Shown: positions 32,001-43,270 of the stretch, piece after piece | How positions within the stretch are numbered: position 1 is the stretch's first letter | Layout of the letters: the number at the start of each line of letters is the position of its first letter | Assembly (NCBI GenBank): GCA_023512835.1 | Contig: CM042090.1 | Coordinates: 15,426,617-15,490,616 of the forward strand | DNA: 64,000 nt | DNA from: Taxillus chinensis | Taxonomy: Eukaryota > Streptophyta > Magnoliopsida > Santalales > Loranthaceae | Direction of reading: 5' to 3' | Translations under genes and position numbers: made by a program | Notes under the pieces: generated by a model | Told to the model about the DNA's origin: nothing | Seen by the model: only the letters and a program-made list of their open reading frames with translations | The model's database searches: none

Positions 32001-35000
32001 GGACATCTACCATGAGCAAGGTTGTTGATTGAAGAGTTGTAGTGACATATATAACAGTCGCAACCAACAGTGGTGATGACAATGGCTATCAAGATCAAAA
32101 TCCACGATGGTCACGACTGTTCACAATGCTCAATGGTTTTGTTGTAGCACGAACAAGTCACGTCACACCCTTATGAGGTCTTACAAGGTTCATCGGATTA
32201 GGGTCAACACATAGAAGAGATAGGCAAATGAAAAAATGAGAGGCTTGACTATAGGAGTGTAAAATGGATCAGTGGTATGTGGACTGGTCCGCAGACCAGG
32301 CGAACCGGACCGGACCGAAAAAAATCCAGTCCATTTCAATTACGGGCCTAAACGGACTGATCCATTTAGGCCTAGTCTGCATGAACCAAATCCATACGGA
32401 CGTAAATCGATCCGCGAACCGATGTTTATTTATTTTATTTATTTATTTTTTAAACCTATTATTCATTCTACCTAATATATTAATACCTAAACCCTAAACC
32501 TATTAATTTTAAAATTAAAGTTTAGAAACATAAACATTTAAATATGATTTTAAAATAAAAAATTTTAAAATATTTAATAAAAATTAATTTATTATATTTA
32601 ACTAAATAAATAAATACAGACTGATCTGCAGACCAGACCGGACCAGTCTATCCTTGGTCCATTAAATTTGCGAGCCTAAACGGGCTAACCCATTGAGGCC
32701 CGCTCCACAACGGACCAGACTGGACCGGTCCGTTTTACACCCCTACTTGACTATACAAGGAAAGAGCTGAATGAAAGGCTCTAATCTCAATGATATTTGC
32801 AATTATACTTACTAGAATGCTAGTCTTTCAATTATAAATAAAATTTTAAATATATGTGACATAAATGTAAAAGGTCCCTTGGTGCTTTGGGTACACCTAC
32901 ACTTTGTAACAACTACACCACACCAAGTGTGACCCCTTTTTTAGAGATCTACTAATAAATAAATATAGGGAATTAGCCATCAATTTTATCATCTAACATA
33001 AAAGTTATTAAATCCAGCCGGAAATAAACATTCATCAGAACATACAAAAACAGCAAAAGAAATGTACAGTTTAACATTAAAAAATGGTTTCAAATTGAGA
33101 TTTCTACCCGCCAAAAGCTTGGCTCCACCACTATGTACTCAGATACATAGTTTATACGCACTATCTGAAATGAGATTATGAATAGAGTGCAAAAACAGCT
33201 CAAACAAACATATTCATGACTTTCTTAAGGATTACCTTTCTAATTATGAAAGTTTAATCTAAGATTCTCAGCTAACCAGCATTCAAAGATTAGTCACCTT
33301 AATTTTCCACTTTCACTAAGGGAAGCAAAATTATTTGACATCACATTCTGACTTTTAGGGCATCTCCTTGAACTCGAAAGTTCTTCTGAGAAAAGCAAAT
33401 ATTTGAGAACATATGCCTGCACGCCAAACATCAAAAATTGAAAAAAAGAAATCAAAATATTTGCTACAAAAACTAGGAAATATATAAAAAAAAATAAGCC
33501 ACTACAGCTAAGCATAAGGGACATCTTCCATTTAACACACTTAAAACAAACAAACAAACTGCATACAACATATAGAGAGAGACATGTATTATTAGATCTG
33601 TCACAGAAAAGTAATGGGTTATGGCATGAGTAAACTTTGAAACGAAAATCAATTAGAGGCAGGGTGCTTAGGTTTCTCTCTCTTGCTCGAAATTTCTCTA
33701 ACTGTAAAAGAAATAAAGTGATATTTGTTGTACAACACATCACTATATGCCCTACTAGACATCCCAAAGAAAAATAAACGGCTATGACTTGAGTAAACTC
33801 TGAAATGTATATTAGTTTTAAGGCATGGTGCCTAGGTTTCTCTCCCTTACCCCTTCTCATTTTTAATCTAACTTTTTAGGCTTGTGTTTTCGTCATTGTT
33901 CACACAGTTCCAAATAAATGTAATGACTCTTTCATGCTTTCACACAAACCGAAAGCACAAGATTTCACTCACAATGCAAAAGACTAAATCCAAAGTTTAA
34001 TACACAGAAAACAATCATCCGTTACCACAAAAAAAAAATAAGAGAGAAATAACTTATATTCAGTCCTAAAACTACTTTATTTTGGTACCAACCCAAAGTA
34101 AAATACTTTGAATATGCTTTCATTTTTACATTATTAACAAGAAAGTGAATGGAATGTAGCCTGCTCTCAAAATGTAATGTACAAGGTAAGTTCAAACAGA
34201 AGAAATTTTAAACTTGTTCAACTACGCGTATGAAGAATGAAAGAAGACTCCAAATTCTACTATTATCAACCCCAAAAAAGCATAAATAAATAGTTGGTAT
34301 TCATCGTTAAATTTTTATATCCTAGCTTAAAGATGAAGCTTTTAATTTGTTTTTAACCTATGACTAAAACAATCGTATTGTGACATCATGAGGATAAACT
34401 CCTAATCAAAAAACTAAAATCATAATTTCACCACAGAAATATTATAAACAAAAAAACACTAAACTGTGTGCGTCAAAGCGTAAATATCAACCTGCTAACA
34501 TTATATTTCCACAAGAAGTAATTTCGCAAGTTTATCAGAAATTGCAACTTTTGAAGACAAGACAGCATTTAAAAACACATTATAGGCTCATTTACAGGGA
34601 ACTGTAAATTTTAATCAAACCACACTAATCATTTAAATTAGTTTAAAAATTAATAATACAAACGCCAACTTTAGGCAGCAACTCTCACATGTGAGTTGCA
34701 TTATTTTGCAACATGGGATCAACCTTTTGTCAAGCTTAAGAGAATGAATTAATATCTTGTTTGGACCAATCAAGGCCTGAATCTAAAATACAATTTTCAT
34801 GTCAACATTAAAAACCCATTTATAAACTCATTTATAGGGAACTGCAAATTTTAAGAACTTCTCAAACCACACTAAATCATTTAAATTAGTTTAAAATTTA
34901 TCATAAAAACGCCAACTTTAGGCAGCAACTTTCATATGTGAGTAAGTTGTATTATTCTGCAACATGGGATCAACCTTTTATAAATCCGAGAGAATGAACT

Positions 35001-36726
35001 AATATCTTGTTTGGATCAATCAAGGCCTAAATCTAAGACAATTTTCAAGTCAAATCCACCACCCATATTACAACATTTAATTGTGACCATCAAATGGCAT
35101 GACTTTGCATTTCACCATTGGGTTTGTTACACTTAATATGTTAATCATGCATGCAGTACTTCTATCATATAAATGCAAATCATTTTAACCACCCGCTACC
35201 CTCCCAAAATAAACATACTAACAGATTGAAGCTCAAATGATTCACCAACCATTAAAGAGTCTAGCACAAATTTTATTTGTTTGAATTGAACAAGGTAATT
35301 GATTTAAGATTTCACATAGCAAAATGATTCGCCCCCACTCCAAGGTGCTTGCTGCAGCTCCAGAGATTGATCTTCCCAGTGGTCACCCATCCTAGGATAG
35401 CTCTCCCTTCAACCTCTTTAACCCAATGATTCTTAATGAGTCCTACACCAATCAGGAGGTACCCCGACTAGGGGCACTGATTTTGTTCATAACAATTAGA
35501 CGGACATACATTCATAGATGTGCAACATGATGCAGTGTGTGGCAAAAACCAACCATTTGACATAATAAGTTTAAATTCACATGGTGCAAGTTACAAGCTA
35601 TTCAAGTACATAATGTGTACCCCAAATTGTTACACAATCTGAAGGTCGAGTGAGAATCGGGGCATTACTTGTATGGCTGCTAAAACGCCACATGGCCCTC
35701 CTTCATGCTGCACTAGCCCCATTGAAGTTTCCGGATCAGGGCTAAACCTATTGGAAAGTTTAGCATTATACGATTAGGGGTGCGACAACTACAACGCCAT
35801 TAACATTAATTGTTTCAGCTATTTCTGCCAACAAATCATGGCTCAAAGAAACTAAATGAAGAATTTAAAAAAGAAAACTGTTTTCAAAGCAATGAGTACA
35901 GCTATTTAATGAATGAAAATAATTCTTGCGACTGAATGTTCCATTGATGAATTATAGCTTAAATTCATCCAAGAAACTAGCAATTGGAGCCATTACAAGA
36001 GCTCATGCTACAACTGAATCTCAAAACCCAGAAAGAAAGTTCAAGAAGGGGAAGCAAAACAGAAACAGAATACATAAACATGTTTCCCATATGTTGACAT
36101 TAGACATTAAAAGATTAGAGAGAGAAGGAGAGAAAAAGGTCGAAGAAGAAGATGTGTTCATCTGAAATCACTGCCTTTTCTGTAATATCATGCATCTCAA
36201 AATGTATAATAGACACTACTACTGTTTCCTTTTACATGTCAAAGCGTTAGAATATTCCACACCTTATACCCTGATTGCTCCACTGAGCAAGAATTTCCTT
36301 GGTAACTTGACTGCCGAACATCATAGAAAACAAATCATTAGTTTCGGCCACGGAAAGCTGTTTTCCAAAACTCCCATCTTCCGCCATACAGCCAACCCCA
36401 TCTTTCCCTCTCTCCTGTTCGCCCCCACAGCCTGTTGCTTGCTTCTCAAACGCAATGGCAACACTCCCCCCCACCCTGGAAATGGAACCCGAGGCCGAAC
36501 CAGCCGCAGCGGCAGGTGGCGCTGGGGCGTTCCTGGACGCTTCCATCATGCGCTTCTCGGCCGCGGCAGCCATGAGCTCCCTCTGCGACTTCCGATTCTT
36601 GGCCTCCGGTGACTCCTCCGTCGCTCCGGCGACCTCCAGCGGCTTGCTTCTCTTCGGCTCCGGCGCCGAGTGCTGCATACTCATCCGTAACGCCATCCGG
36701 AAATCCTCCGCCTCCTGATCCGCCAT
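26039..36726 (-). CDS. MINDY-3/4-type (FAM188) ubiquitin hydrolase, complete, 7 exons
   Basis: MINDY enzymes are cysteine proteases that trim Lys48-linked ubiquitin chains. Exons in coding order: 36726-36263, 35747-35669, 33416-33298, 27708-27585, 27502-27317, 27063-26992, 26842-26039; the total is 1,848 nt, 615 residues plus stop, with every phase matching. The start MADQEAEDF was preferred over an ATG 39 bp upstream because of its AATGGC context and because it opens directly into the acidic helix. Domains: a UIM-like helix at residues 4-18 (EDFRMALRMS); an Ala/Pro/Gly-rich linker; the catalytic-Cys loop GLVQHEGGPCGVLAAIQ with Cys174; the GSDSHYTVIF loop with candidate catalytic His418; an EF-hand-like loop DAQDQSGGGGFI near 447-458; and a C-terminal segment with PPRWTPEEYMTVPG. 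Intron 3 is 5.6 kb and transposon-filled; intron 4 has a GC donor. Human MINDY-3 also has an EF-hand insertion. Confidence 0.92.
28245..28345. repeat. GCGCCTTG-rich block, likely a transposon terminus
   Basis: A GC-rich block with repeated gcgccttg motifs lies in AT-rich intron DNA and ends in gcctttaataactatg. This layout resembles the end of a repeated plant element. A weakly similar inverted start (catagtacatta, about 27908) may be the other end, but it is diverged. Confidence 0.35.
28700..28900. mobile_element. Possible small inverted-repeat insertion inside the copia relic
   Basis: The left edge ggctatgtttgtctt and the complement of the right edge, ggctcgtttgattt, are similar, with CTA close to both outer sides. 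The segment separates the reverse transcriptase from RNase H and does not read as copia protein. It could be a Harbinger-like MITE, but the ends are diverged. Confidence 0.35.
31082..31097. repeat. Poly-C run of 16
   Basis: An uninterrupted run of 16 C lies within the copia relic. Its length is likely to be unstable or error-prone in sequencing. Confidence 0.9.
32252..32745. mobile_element. hAT-type MITE with perfect 8-bp target duplication
   Basis: The ends taggagtgtaaaa and ttttacaccccta are inverted copies. Direct copies of cttgacta flank the element at 32244-32251 and 32746-32753. Subterminal regions carry repeated short ggaccgg/ccggtcc motifs and the centre is AT-rich. There is no transposase. 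It lies in intron 3 of the MINDY gene. Confidence 0.85.
34562..35050. repeat. Tandem duplication of a ~240-bp unit in MINDY intron 2
   Basis: Two adjacent diverged copies begin near 34562 and 34803. They share ctcatttayagggaactg, cgccaactttaggcagcaac, gcaacatgggatcaacctttt and aatatcttgtttgga in the same order. Small indels separate them. No coding potential is visible. Confidence 0.8.
35374..35460 (-). pseudogene. 5S rRNA-like relic
   Basis: The plus strand reads cccagtggtcacccatccta, then ctctccc and tttaaccc. This aligns with the complement of the 3' half of plant 5S rRNA, whose sense strand has ctaggatgggtgacc followed by ctgggaag. The more 5' part is badly decayed. It may derive from a Cassandra-type TRIM, whose LTRs carry a 5S domain, or from a 5S retrocopy. 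It lies in MINDY intron 2. Confidence 0.55.
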
Positions 36727-37140
36727 TGACGATTCACAGATCCAAAATTCCCAAATCCGAAACAAGAAACAGCAGGGGGTGTTCGAGAATCGAGAGATGA
36801 AGGCTTCTATCGCGACGATCGAGGAGGCGAATCAACGCGACGTAGATCAATACACACGTCACACCACCCCCACCGCTGCCGGTGGTTATCTGCAGATTGA
36901 GATTCTCGCCATTGATCGAGCTGAATCAATCGGACCAATAGTCGTCGAAGTTGATGAAATTTAAAACCCTACAAATCGAACAAAAACTCGAAAATGGGGG
37001 AAAAAAATATTGTTTAAAATGAAATAAAATATTTATAAAAAAAGAAATGGCTGACGGGGTTGTTGGTGCGCCGTCACCGGGATAATAAGCTCGTTCACAA
37101 TGACTATCATGCCCTTATGCGATTGTTTAGTTAAAATCAT
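36727..37140 (-). promoter_or_regulatory. Probable promoter and 5' leader of the MINDY gene
   Basis: Directly upstream of the MINDY start codon the DNA is notably less AT-rich than the surroundings (about 36770-36960) and CpG-containing, then turns AT-rich after 36960. A ccaat motif occurs near 36935. No clear TATA box position can be fixed, so this is inferred from location and composition. Confidence 0.4.
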
Positions 37141-37143
37141 TTA

Positions 37144-37631
37144 GAGCATTTCAATCTTGACAAGTTAAATTAACTAGCTAAAGTCATATTTGGCTTGCTA
37201 CAGTAATACTTTAACTAATGATACTCCAATGTTGCACTATCTATTTTTTGCTTAATAATTATTTTTTCCATTCTATCCTTGCATTTTCTTTTTTAAATTC
37301 CAAATCCTTAATTCCCAAATTCCCTGCAACGGGCGAGGAGAAGAAGAGGGGAGGCGTGCGTCGCGCGCCCAGGGGGGTGGTGTCGCGTGCGCAGTGGGAG
37401 GCGCAGGGGCGAGGTGGCTGATGGGGGGGTGCGAGAGGATGTGTGAGAGATGTGGGGTAGACGTTGGAATGTATTATTGTTTGATGACATGCATCTCCAG
37501 CTAAAACAAAAACAAAAGTCAAATTTGACTTTTTTTTATTGTTTAGCTATGCATTTGACTAATGCATTAGAGAAAGTTTTTAGTCAAATATACATTTGGC
37601 TTTTACTTTTGCTAATGGGTTGGAGATGCTC
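37144..37631. mobile_element. Tourist-like MITE with GC-rich core, TTA target site
   Basis: The ends gagcatttcaa and ttggagatgctc are inverted copies and TTA flanks both (37141-37143, 37632-37634), as in Tourist/PIF-Harbinger MITEs. AT-rich arms enclose a sharply GC- and G-rich core (about 37320-37470). A short neighbour with a similar right end (gaagttgctctta, ending 37901) lies just downstream. Confidence 0.7.
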
Positions 37632-37634
37632 TTA

Positions 37635-40283
37635 TGTTGGAATTGTTTAGGCCTTGCCAAAAGCTATAGTTAAATTTAATTAAAATTAAATAAAATTATA
37701 CTTCAATACTAAAGTTACATTCCTAGGAGAGAGATGTTCGGGTGAGAGGGATGGTTTGAGAGAGTAAATTAAGAAAATTAAGTTATAATTAAAACAAAAA
37801 AATGCTCTATTAGAGTTTGTCTTAGCAAAAGTTATATTTGACAAGCTAAATATAACTCTAACTAAAAAAAAGTATGACTAATGGCATTGAAGTTGCTCTT
37901 AAAACTAAAGTTTAACTAAAAAATAACTAAAATCTCAAAATCGATTATATAGTGGGCTCGTAACTTTAGCCAATGCTAAATCGGCGAGCTATATTTATCC
38001 AATCAAAAAGCACTGGCTATTCTTTTTTTTCCTTTTATCTTTTTCATCCACACCCACACTCATCGTCCAGCTACTCATTGCCTGTCCAGCCAAAACCACT
38101 GACGTTTTTCAACCATGCCCATCCAGCCACCCATTGTTGCACTTGTCTTGTCCCTATCGTTCGCATCTCGTCCGACGCTCGCCCCCATCATGGATCTCCG
38201 CCTTCCCCGACAGCAGGCATTTGAAGCAACTATGGATCTATAGATTTTCATGCGACCGTCCCTTCGATGCCCGCATGCTCATCGAGCCCTGCTTCCCTGA
38301 TAGATTTCTTTTGCCCTCTGCCAACCGCGACCCCTCCTGACATAATGTGCTCCTCCCAACATTGTGTGCTCCTCCTCCAACTGTGATCCCTCTCGATGCA
38401 AGCTTCATCCGCGGCCTTAGTTGGGAGACTATTACTTTATCATAATAATAATATTTTATTATAATATATAAAAAAAATATATATTAAGGCTATTATTTGA
38501 TGTTGTAAATTATGGATAGTTAGATTTTATAAAAATGTGATTTCTAGTTAAATTTTAGCCAACATATAACTTGTTCATTGTGAATAGAGTGAAATTATAA
38601 ACCAGTATACAGTTGAAATTTAAGAAAATCGACTTGTTTGATTTGAAAGCAAATAATATGATCTGTTTAATTTGATTTGGGATTTGAACTAACCATTTAA
38701 ATCGAATCAAATAATATTGTTATTTATATTTTTTAGTTATGTTTTAAAACTTTTTTATTTAAGATTGTTTGTTAATATTTGATGTATTATATTTATGAAC
38801 CATGTTATTAAGTTTTAAGTCATTTACATTATAAATTTAATATATATTAGTATTGATGTATGCACATACTATTTATTTTTTTATATATCATTTCAAATTT
38901 TAAGAACTCAATAATTGTTAAATCTACCCAATAATCTTTCAAATTGCTTATTCAAACCGAATTAACTCAAATCAAATCAGTTCGATCTGATTTAGTTTTG
39001 CTCAAACAATAAGTTTATTATAATAAAAATAAATTATTATATTATTACTACATATGTTAATTACAAAAATAAATTTATTGAGTATCATATAGCTTAATAA
39101 TTGGATATTGTTTACATATTGGAGGAGGTATGAGGTTCAAGTTTCACTAACAACTTATTTTACAAAGGTTTTTTTACATTTTAGAGGATGTGGGCACTGG
39201 GCTAAGAGGAAGGGCCCTATGGGTTGCGCGTGCAGTGGGCTGGAAAGAGTGAGTGCAGGCAAAATCAAAGAATATCAATTTCTGACCCGTTTAACATGTC
39301 TAGTTTAATTTTATTCAAATTAAAGAATATCAGTTTCATTTAAAAAAATAACACAAAGAATCAATTTCATCCTAATTTAACTATCTATTATTATAGCTTC
39401 TAGGTAAAAAAAAAAAAAAAGAAGGCATATCCACATGGCTACATATATATTATGGCTATTTTTCATTTTTATAGAAGTTCTTTATTTTAACATACTTTTC
39501 ACACTTAATTGAGCTACTCAAAGGAATCTTAATGGCCCCAATTACCCTCCACTTGGTCATTACAACTAAGATTGCCAATTCATGCTTGTGTGTTCATGGC
39601 CACTTTTGGGCGCTTGTAATTTGAATGGTGCATGGATATTATATTCGGCCATATTGTTATTTGTCTGAACAAAATAATCGGATTCTGATGCGGGTAATGA
39701 TGTGACAAAATATTATTTGAACAATATTTAAAAAAAAATACACCGTCTAAATGATATTTCACGACATCATTATCCAGACAAAAATCTAATTACTTCATCT
39801 AAACAAAAAAATTTATTGTATATTTAGTAAAAAGAAATATAAGCATGTTTGTCCCCGCTTATCTTTGGTTGATTCAAATGCACTTCGCTTGGGTGCTAGT
39901 TGATGCCCATATTTTAGTTTTTTAACTTTATTTTTTATCGAATATATCTATACATATATACAAAATACGTATATATATATATATATATATTAATATTTAT
40001 TTGTATAAATATATTATATTAATATAATATTTATAAAATGTTCACTAGGTAAACATTATATATATATGTAATTCTATAAAATAAAATTTAAAAAATAAAC
40101 AAACAAAGCACTTATAAGTTATAATCATTCATATGAAACCATAGACACGTGACTGTTACACACTTAGCATGTTTGATGTATTTCACTTGTTTTCTGTTTT
40201 AAATGCAAAAAACACATGCCGAGTGGTAGAACCAAGCTTTATAAGGGGGCACTTAATTTTAATTTTGTTTACCTATACATATG

Positions 40284-40325
<42 letters not shown>

Positions 40326-41312
40326 CATACTATCATAGAATAGAATTTAGGTATTGGCAATTGCCCCCTCCCCCTTTATTTTCCTTTAGCATGCAGCAGT
40401 AGTTAATTGCTTGATTTCATGGGCCATATTGTTATATATAAAAATATTATATGAAAAAATATGCTAGGAATTAAGGATACTATTATTCTTACTCCCTACT
40501 CCTTATTAGCTATATCTCTCGTATGCAAACACATCGAAGCTTGATCCCAAAATCACCACACATACACAGATCAGATTAGAGCCACAAAACACATCTATTA
40601 TCTAGTGATCTATGCATAAAATACATTTGTTGTCTTCTAAAGTGTATAATTTTCTTGTATTTTTTTTTATGTATTCTATATGCTCCCAGACGCAATGCTG
40701 CTGTGACACAAACTCACATCATTCGTTGTTGCCACATTGCCACCAAACCTGTTAATATTGTGACACCATCTGTTGCTGTTCTATTGCCATTGGTCCTCTT
40801 GATTGGGCAAAACCAACGTCAAATTGTTATTCCGTTGTCATTGCCCTTGTTGAAATCTAACCGCTTCAATTCCTATTGAATGAATCATATATTTGTCTTA
40901 AAATTCTTTTTTTTTTTTTTTTTGTCTTAGCCCCGAAATGAATTATTTCTTTTGCCCTGATTGATTGGTAGTGCGGAACCAACATATATTAGAGGCCCTA
41001 ATAGATTTTTAGCATCCATTTATATCTCTTTTATACTATTTGACGTTTAAGCATATTTTGACGGGCATCAATCCCATGGGCCATGGCCCCCCTAAACTGG
41101 TTTTACCGTATATTTTAAACAACCATTCTAAGCTCCATTTCCTTCATATATATAGCTGTCTTGACCCCCCTGCACATGCGTATATGTTTTCATTTTTAAT
41201 ATTCAAATACAATTATTATGTAATATCCAAAAGTCATAAAAATCAAAAACACCGATGAATCTATTTTATTTTTCCAAATCTATAATTTCAAAAATACTAT
41301 TTTCAAAAATAA
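37635..41312. other. Intergenic, no gene seen
   Basis: Mostly AT-rich. About 38030-38420 is pyrimidine-rich on the plus strand and of higher GC, with short meaningless ORFs, between AT-rich arms, like the cores at 19.4 and 37.4 kb. Around 39110-39260 a ggttcaagttt B-box-like string precedes a GC-richer tail, possibly a decayed SINE. The rest shows only A/T runs and microsatellites. Confidence 0.5.
40280..40329. repeat. AT microsatellite within a perfect palindrome
   Basis: A (TA)n run is closed on both sides by tatgattata and its complement tataatcata, making one palindrome of about 50 bp. Confidence 0.8.
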
Positions 41313-41680
41313 TTCGTAGTCTCCTTTCTATCTCACCGGCGAGTCTCATCGATCGCTCTTATGTGTCCCACTGCCTCGCCTCGGGCAGAACCGACAGCAA
41401 CGCGTTCACTGTGAGCCCCGGCCGGCTAGATTCGCCAAGTCGTCCCTGTATTCAACTGAGATTTGCTGTCCCCCAAGAGCCTCGTGCCTTCCTTTCGCAT
41501 TCTGATGCAGAGCCTCCCCTTCGAGGCGGGGGAGGACAGGGACGTCCCTGCGGTGTCTGGAGGCCGGGACGACGGACTCGCCTGTGGGCTCCCAAACCTG
41601 CGACGGGGGTTGCAAGAAGTGCAAGTTCATGGGATCGTCATCGTCGAAGCAGTGAAAACAATCGCCAAACAATAAAACAT
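41313..41680. other. GC-rich island of unknown nature
   Basis: A block with many CpGs stands out from the AT-rich flanks. Open frames cross it on both strands: plus 41255-41809 (184 codons) and minus 41771-41406 (121 codons, including CFHCFDDDDPMNLHFLQPP). I recognise neither protein, and open frames are expected by chance in GC-rich DNA. It could be an exon or promoter fragment carried by a transposon, or a real small gene. Confidence 0.35.
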
Positions 41681-42119
41681 GCGTGGAATTCGGTGAAAAC
41701 ACACAATTTTGATAACGGTCTGAGAAGAAAATTAGGAACAGAAGAAAAAAAAACCAAACAAACCAAAACATGTTCTTGCTCTGTCCAAGGTCCTAAAACA
41801 TCAAACTAATGGGTTTGGGCCCCCCTTAGGCCGGGCCGGGCCGGGCCTGCCCACTCACCATCGCATAATCTTCTCATAATCCACCCATTTTATTTAAACC
41901 CAGCTGTTTATTAACTGGTTTTTTTTATTTCTAAAAAATTGTCCGGGTGATTGAATGTTTCCGGACAATGTACTGGTAGCAGCTTAAGTTTAAAATATTA
42001 AAATTTTAGAATTTCAAGCGCTAGCCGCAAGCTATGAGCAAATATATTGTATAGTAAATATAGTTGTTAGAGCTTACAATTTATTTATTTTTATGTAAAC
42101 GGTTTTTAAAAAAAAAAAA

Positions 42120-42960
42120 AAAAAAGTTTGAAAGCCATGGCTTGAAAGCGAGTCAAATCTTGTCCTTTTTCTATTTGCTGGCTCTTTTTTAAGCTCGAAA
42201 TGGAAAATGGTGGAAACTTTATAATCAAGTACGGGGTCAGGCAGGTATCATGTGATTTCTGAAATGTGGAAACGTTGAATATAGTGGGAATCAGGATCCA
42301 TTACTGGGTAAGAGTTGGAGTAGGGCTCTGATCAGAACATTGAATGAATTGAAATCTTTGTGTTTTTTAGTTACATGATGTTTGGTTTTGGTAATTAGGA
42401 TCCCATTGTAGGCTTCTAAGTTTTTTCCCGTCTCTGGGATGATACCCAAGGTGGGTGCATCTGCTTTTTAACTCCTTAATCTTATTCTTTTGCTTTGGAA
42501 TGGTGTCCAATCTGCTCTTTCAATTTTCTGGATCCATGACAGTTTCATTTTGAGCTATATTTTGTGATTCCCGTTTGGCTGATTTCCCATCTTACCATAA
42601 GAACAAGAGTGTGTGCTGTTATGATTCTACGCTGCACCAAGTTGGTAGTTTGCATTATTATAGTCGTATGGGTGTCTTACTTGCAAGGAGGGAAGGTCCG
42701 GTTGTCCATATGTGCACTTCACAGAAATTGAGTTCTAAATAAACTCTTCCTCGCGTGCAAAGTCCAGAATGTGAAGAACTGCTAATGCAAAAGGAGAAAA
42801 TAGAATATGGAAAGTGTGTCCAGAATCCAGTTTTTTTTTTCCTTTCTCGTTTTTCCCAAACACAACCTAAGGCCAAAACAGGGCCGAATCCTTTTGTGTT
42901 TCCCCTTGCAGACACTACTGATGTGGAAACCGAACAACTAAATAATTAAAGAGACAAAGT
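42120..42960. other. Moderate-GC unique-looking DNA without a gene call
   Basis: This stretch is less AT-rich and less repetitive than its surroundings and reads like intron or UTR sequence. No exon with plausible protein similarity was found on either strand. Confidence 0.35.
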
Positions 42961-43007
42961 GGAAGAGTTCTGATGGTTTATACTTTGTCCACTGCTGCTG
43001 CTACCTC

Positions 43008-43270
43008 TACGCAACGTGGGTTGTTGCACATTGCCAGTTATTGTTCTCACTCGGGGCCCTCCACTCTCTCCTGGACACTGCTCTTTATAGGACCTTCGGG
43101 ACCTTTTCCAACTGCCACCACAAACAATTGCCTTCGCAACTGCGTATAGCCTTTAAGCGCTTGAAGTATAGGTTAATTTTGTTTAGCTGATAAGAGTTTA
43201 GTTCTTTTTATGCCCTCCCATTTCCCACACATAGGCATCACAAAATATCACAGTTGCCTGGCGCAATATT
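43008..43270. repeat. Promoter-like module, copy 1
   Basis: The module runs from gcaacgtgggttgttgc through ccctccactctctc, tttataggacctt, gaccttttccaa, the cctttaagcgcttgaagtat segment and ttaattttgtttag to gcgcaatatttg. Diverged copies of the same ordered blocks occur at 45760-45990 and 46837-47110. The tttatagg string looks like a TATA box, but no gene follows. Confidence 0.6.

Noticed and set aside
28200..32800. LTR pair for the copia relic
   Set aside because: I compared the flanks by eye and found no long direct repeat or 5-bp target duplication, so the element is reported as internal domains only.
33417..33860. Extension of the 188-codon minus ORF upstream of the MINDY exon
   Set aside because: Only 33298-33416 matches the family. 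The upstream part is intron, ending in a proper acceptor, and encodes an unrelated hydrophobic chance peptide.
36190..36718. Plus-strand ORFs of 87-140 codons opposite the first MINDY exon
   Set aside because: They are antisense shadows of the GC-rich exon 36263-36726, whose minus-strand frame carries the UIM and splices into the catalytic-Cys exon.
39110..39260. SINE with ggttcaagttt B-box
   Set aside because: No convincing A box, tail or flanking duplication could be seen.
41255..41809. 184-codon plus-strand ORF as a protein gene
   Set aside because: No recognisable domain, a competing minus-strand frame of similar quality, and high GC that favours open frames by chance. Kept only as an unexplained island.
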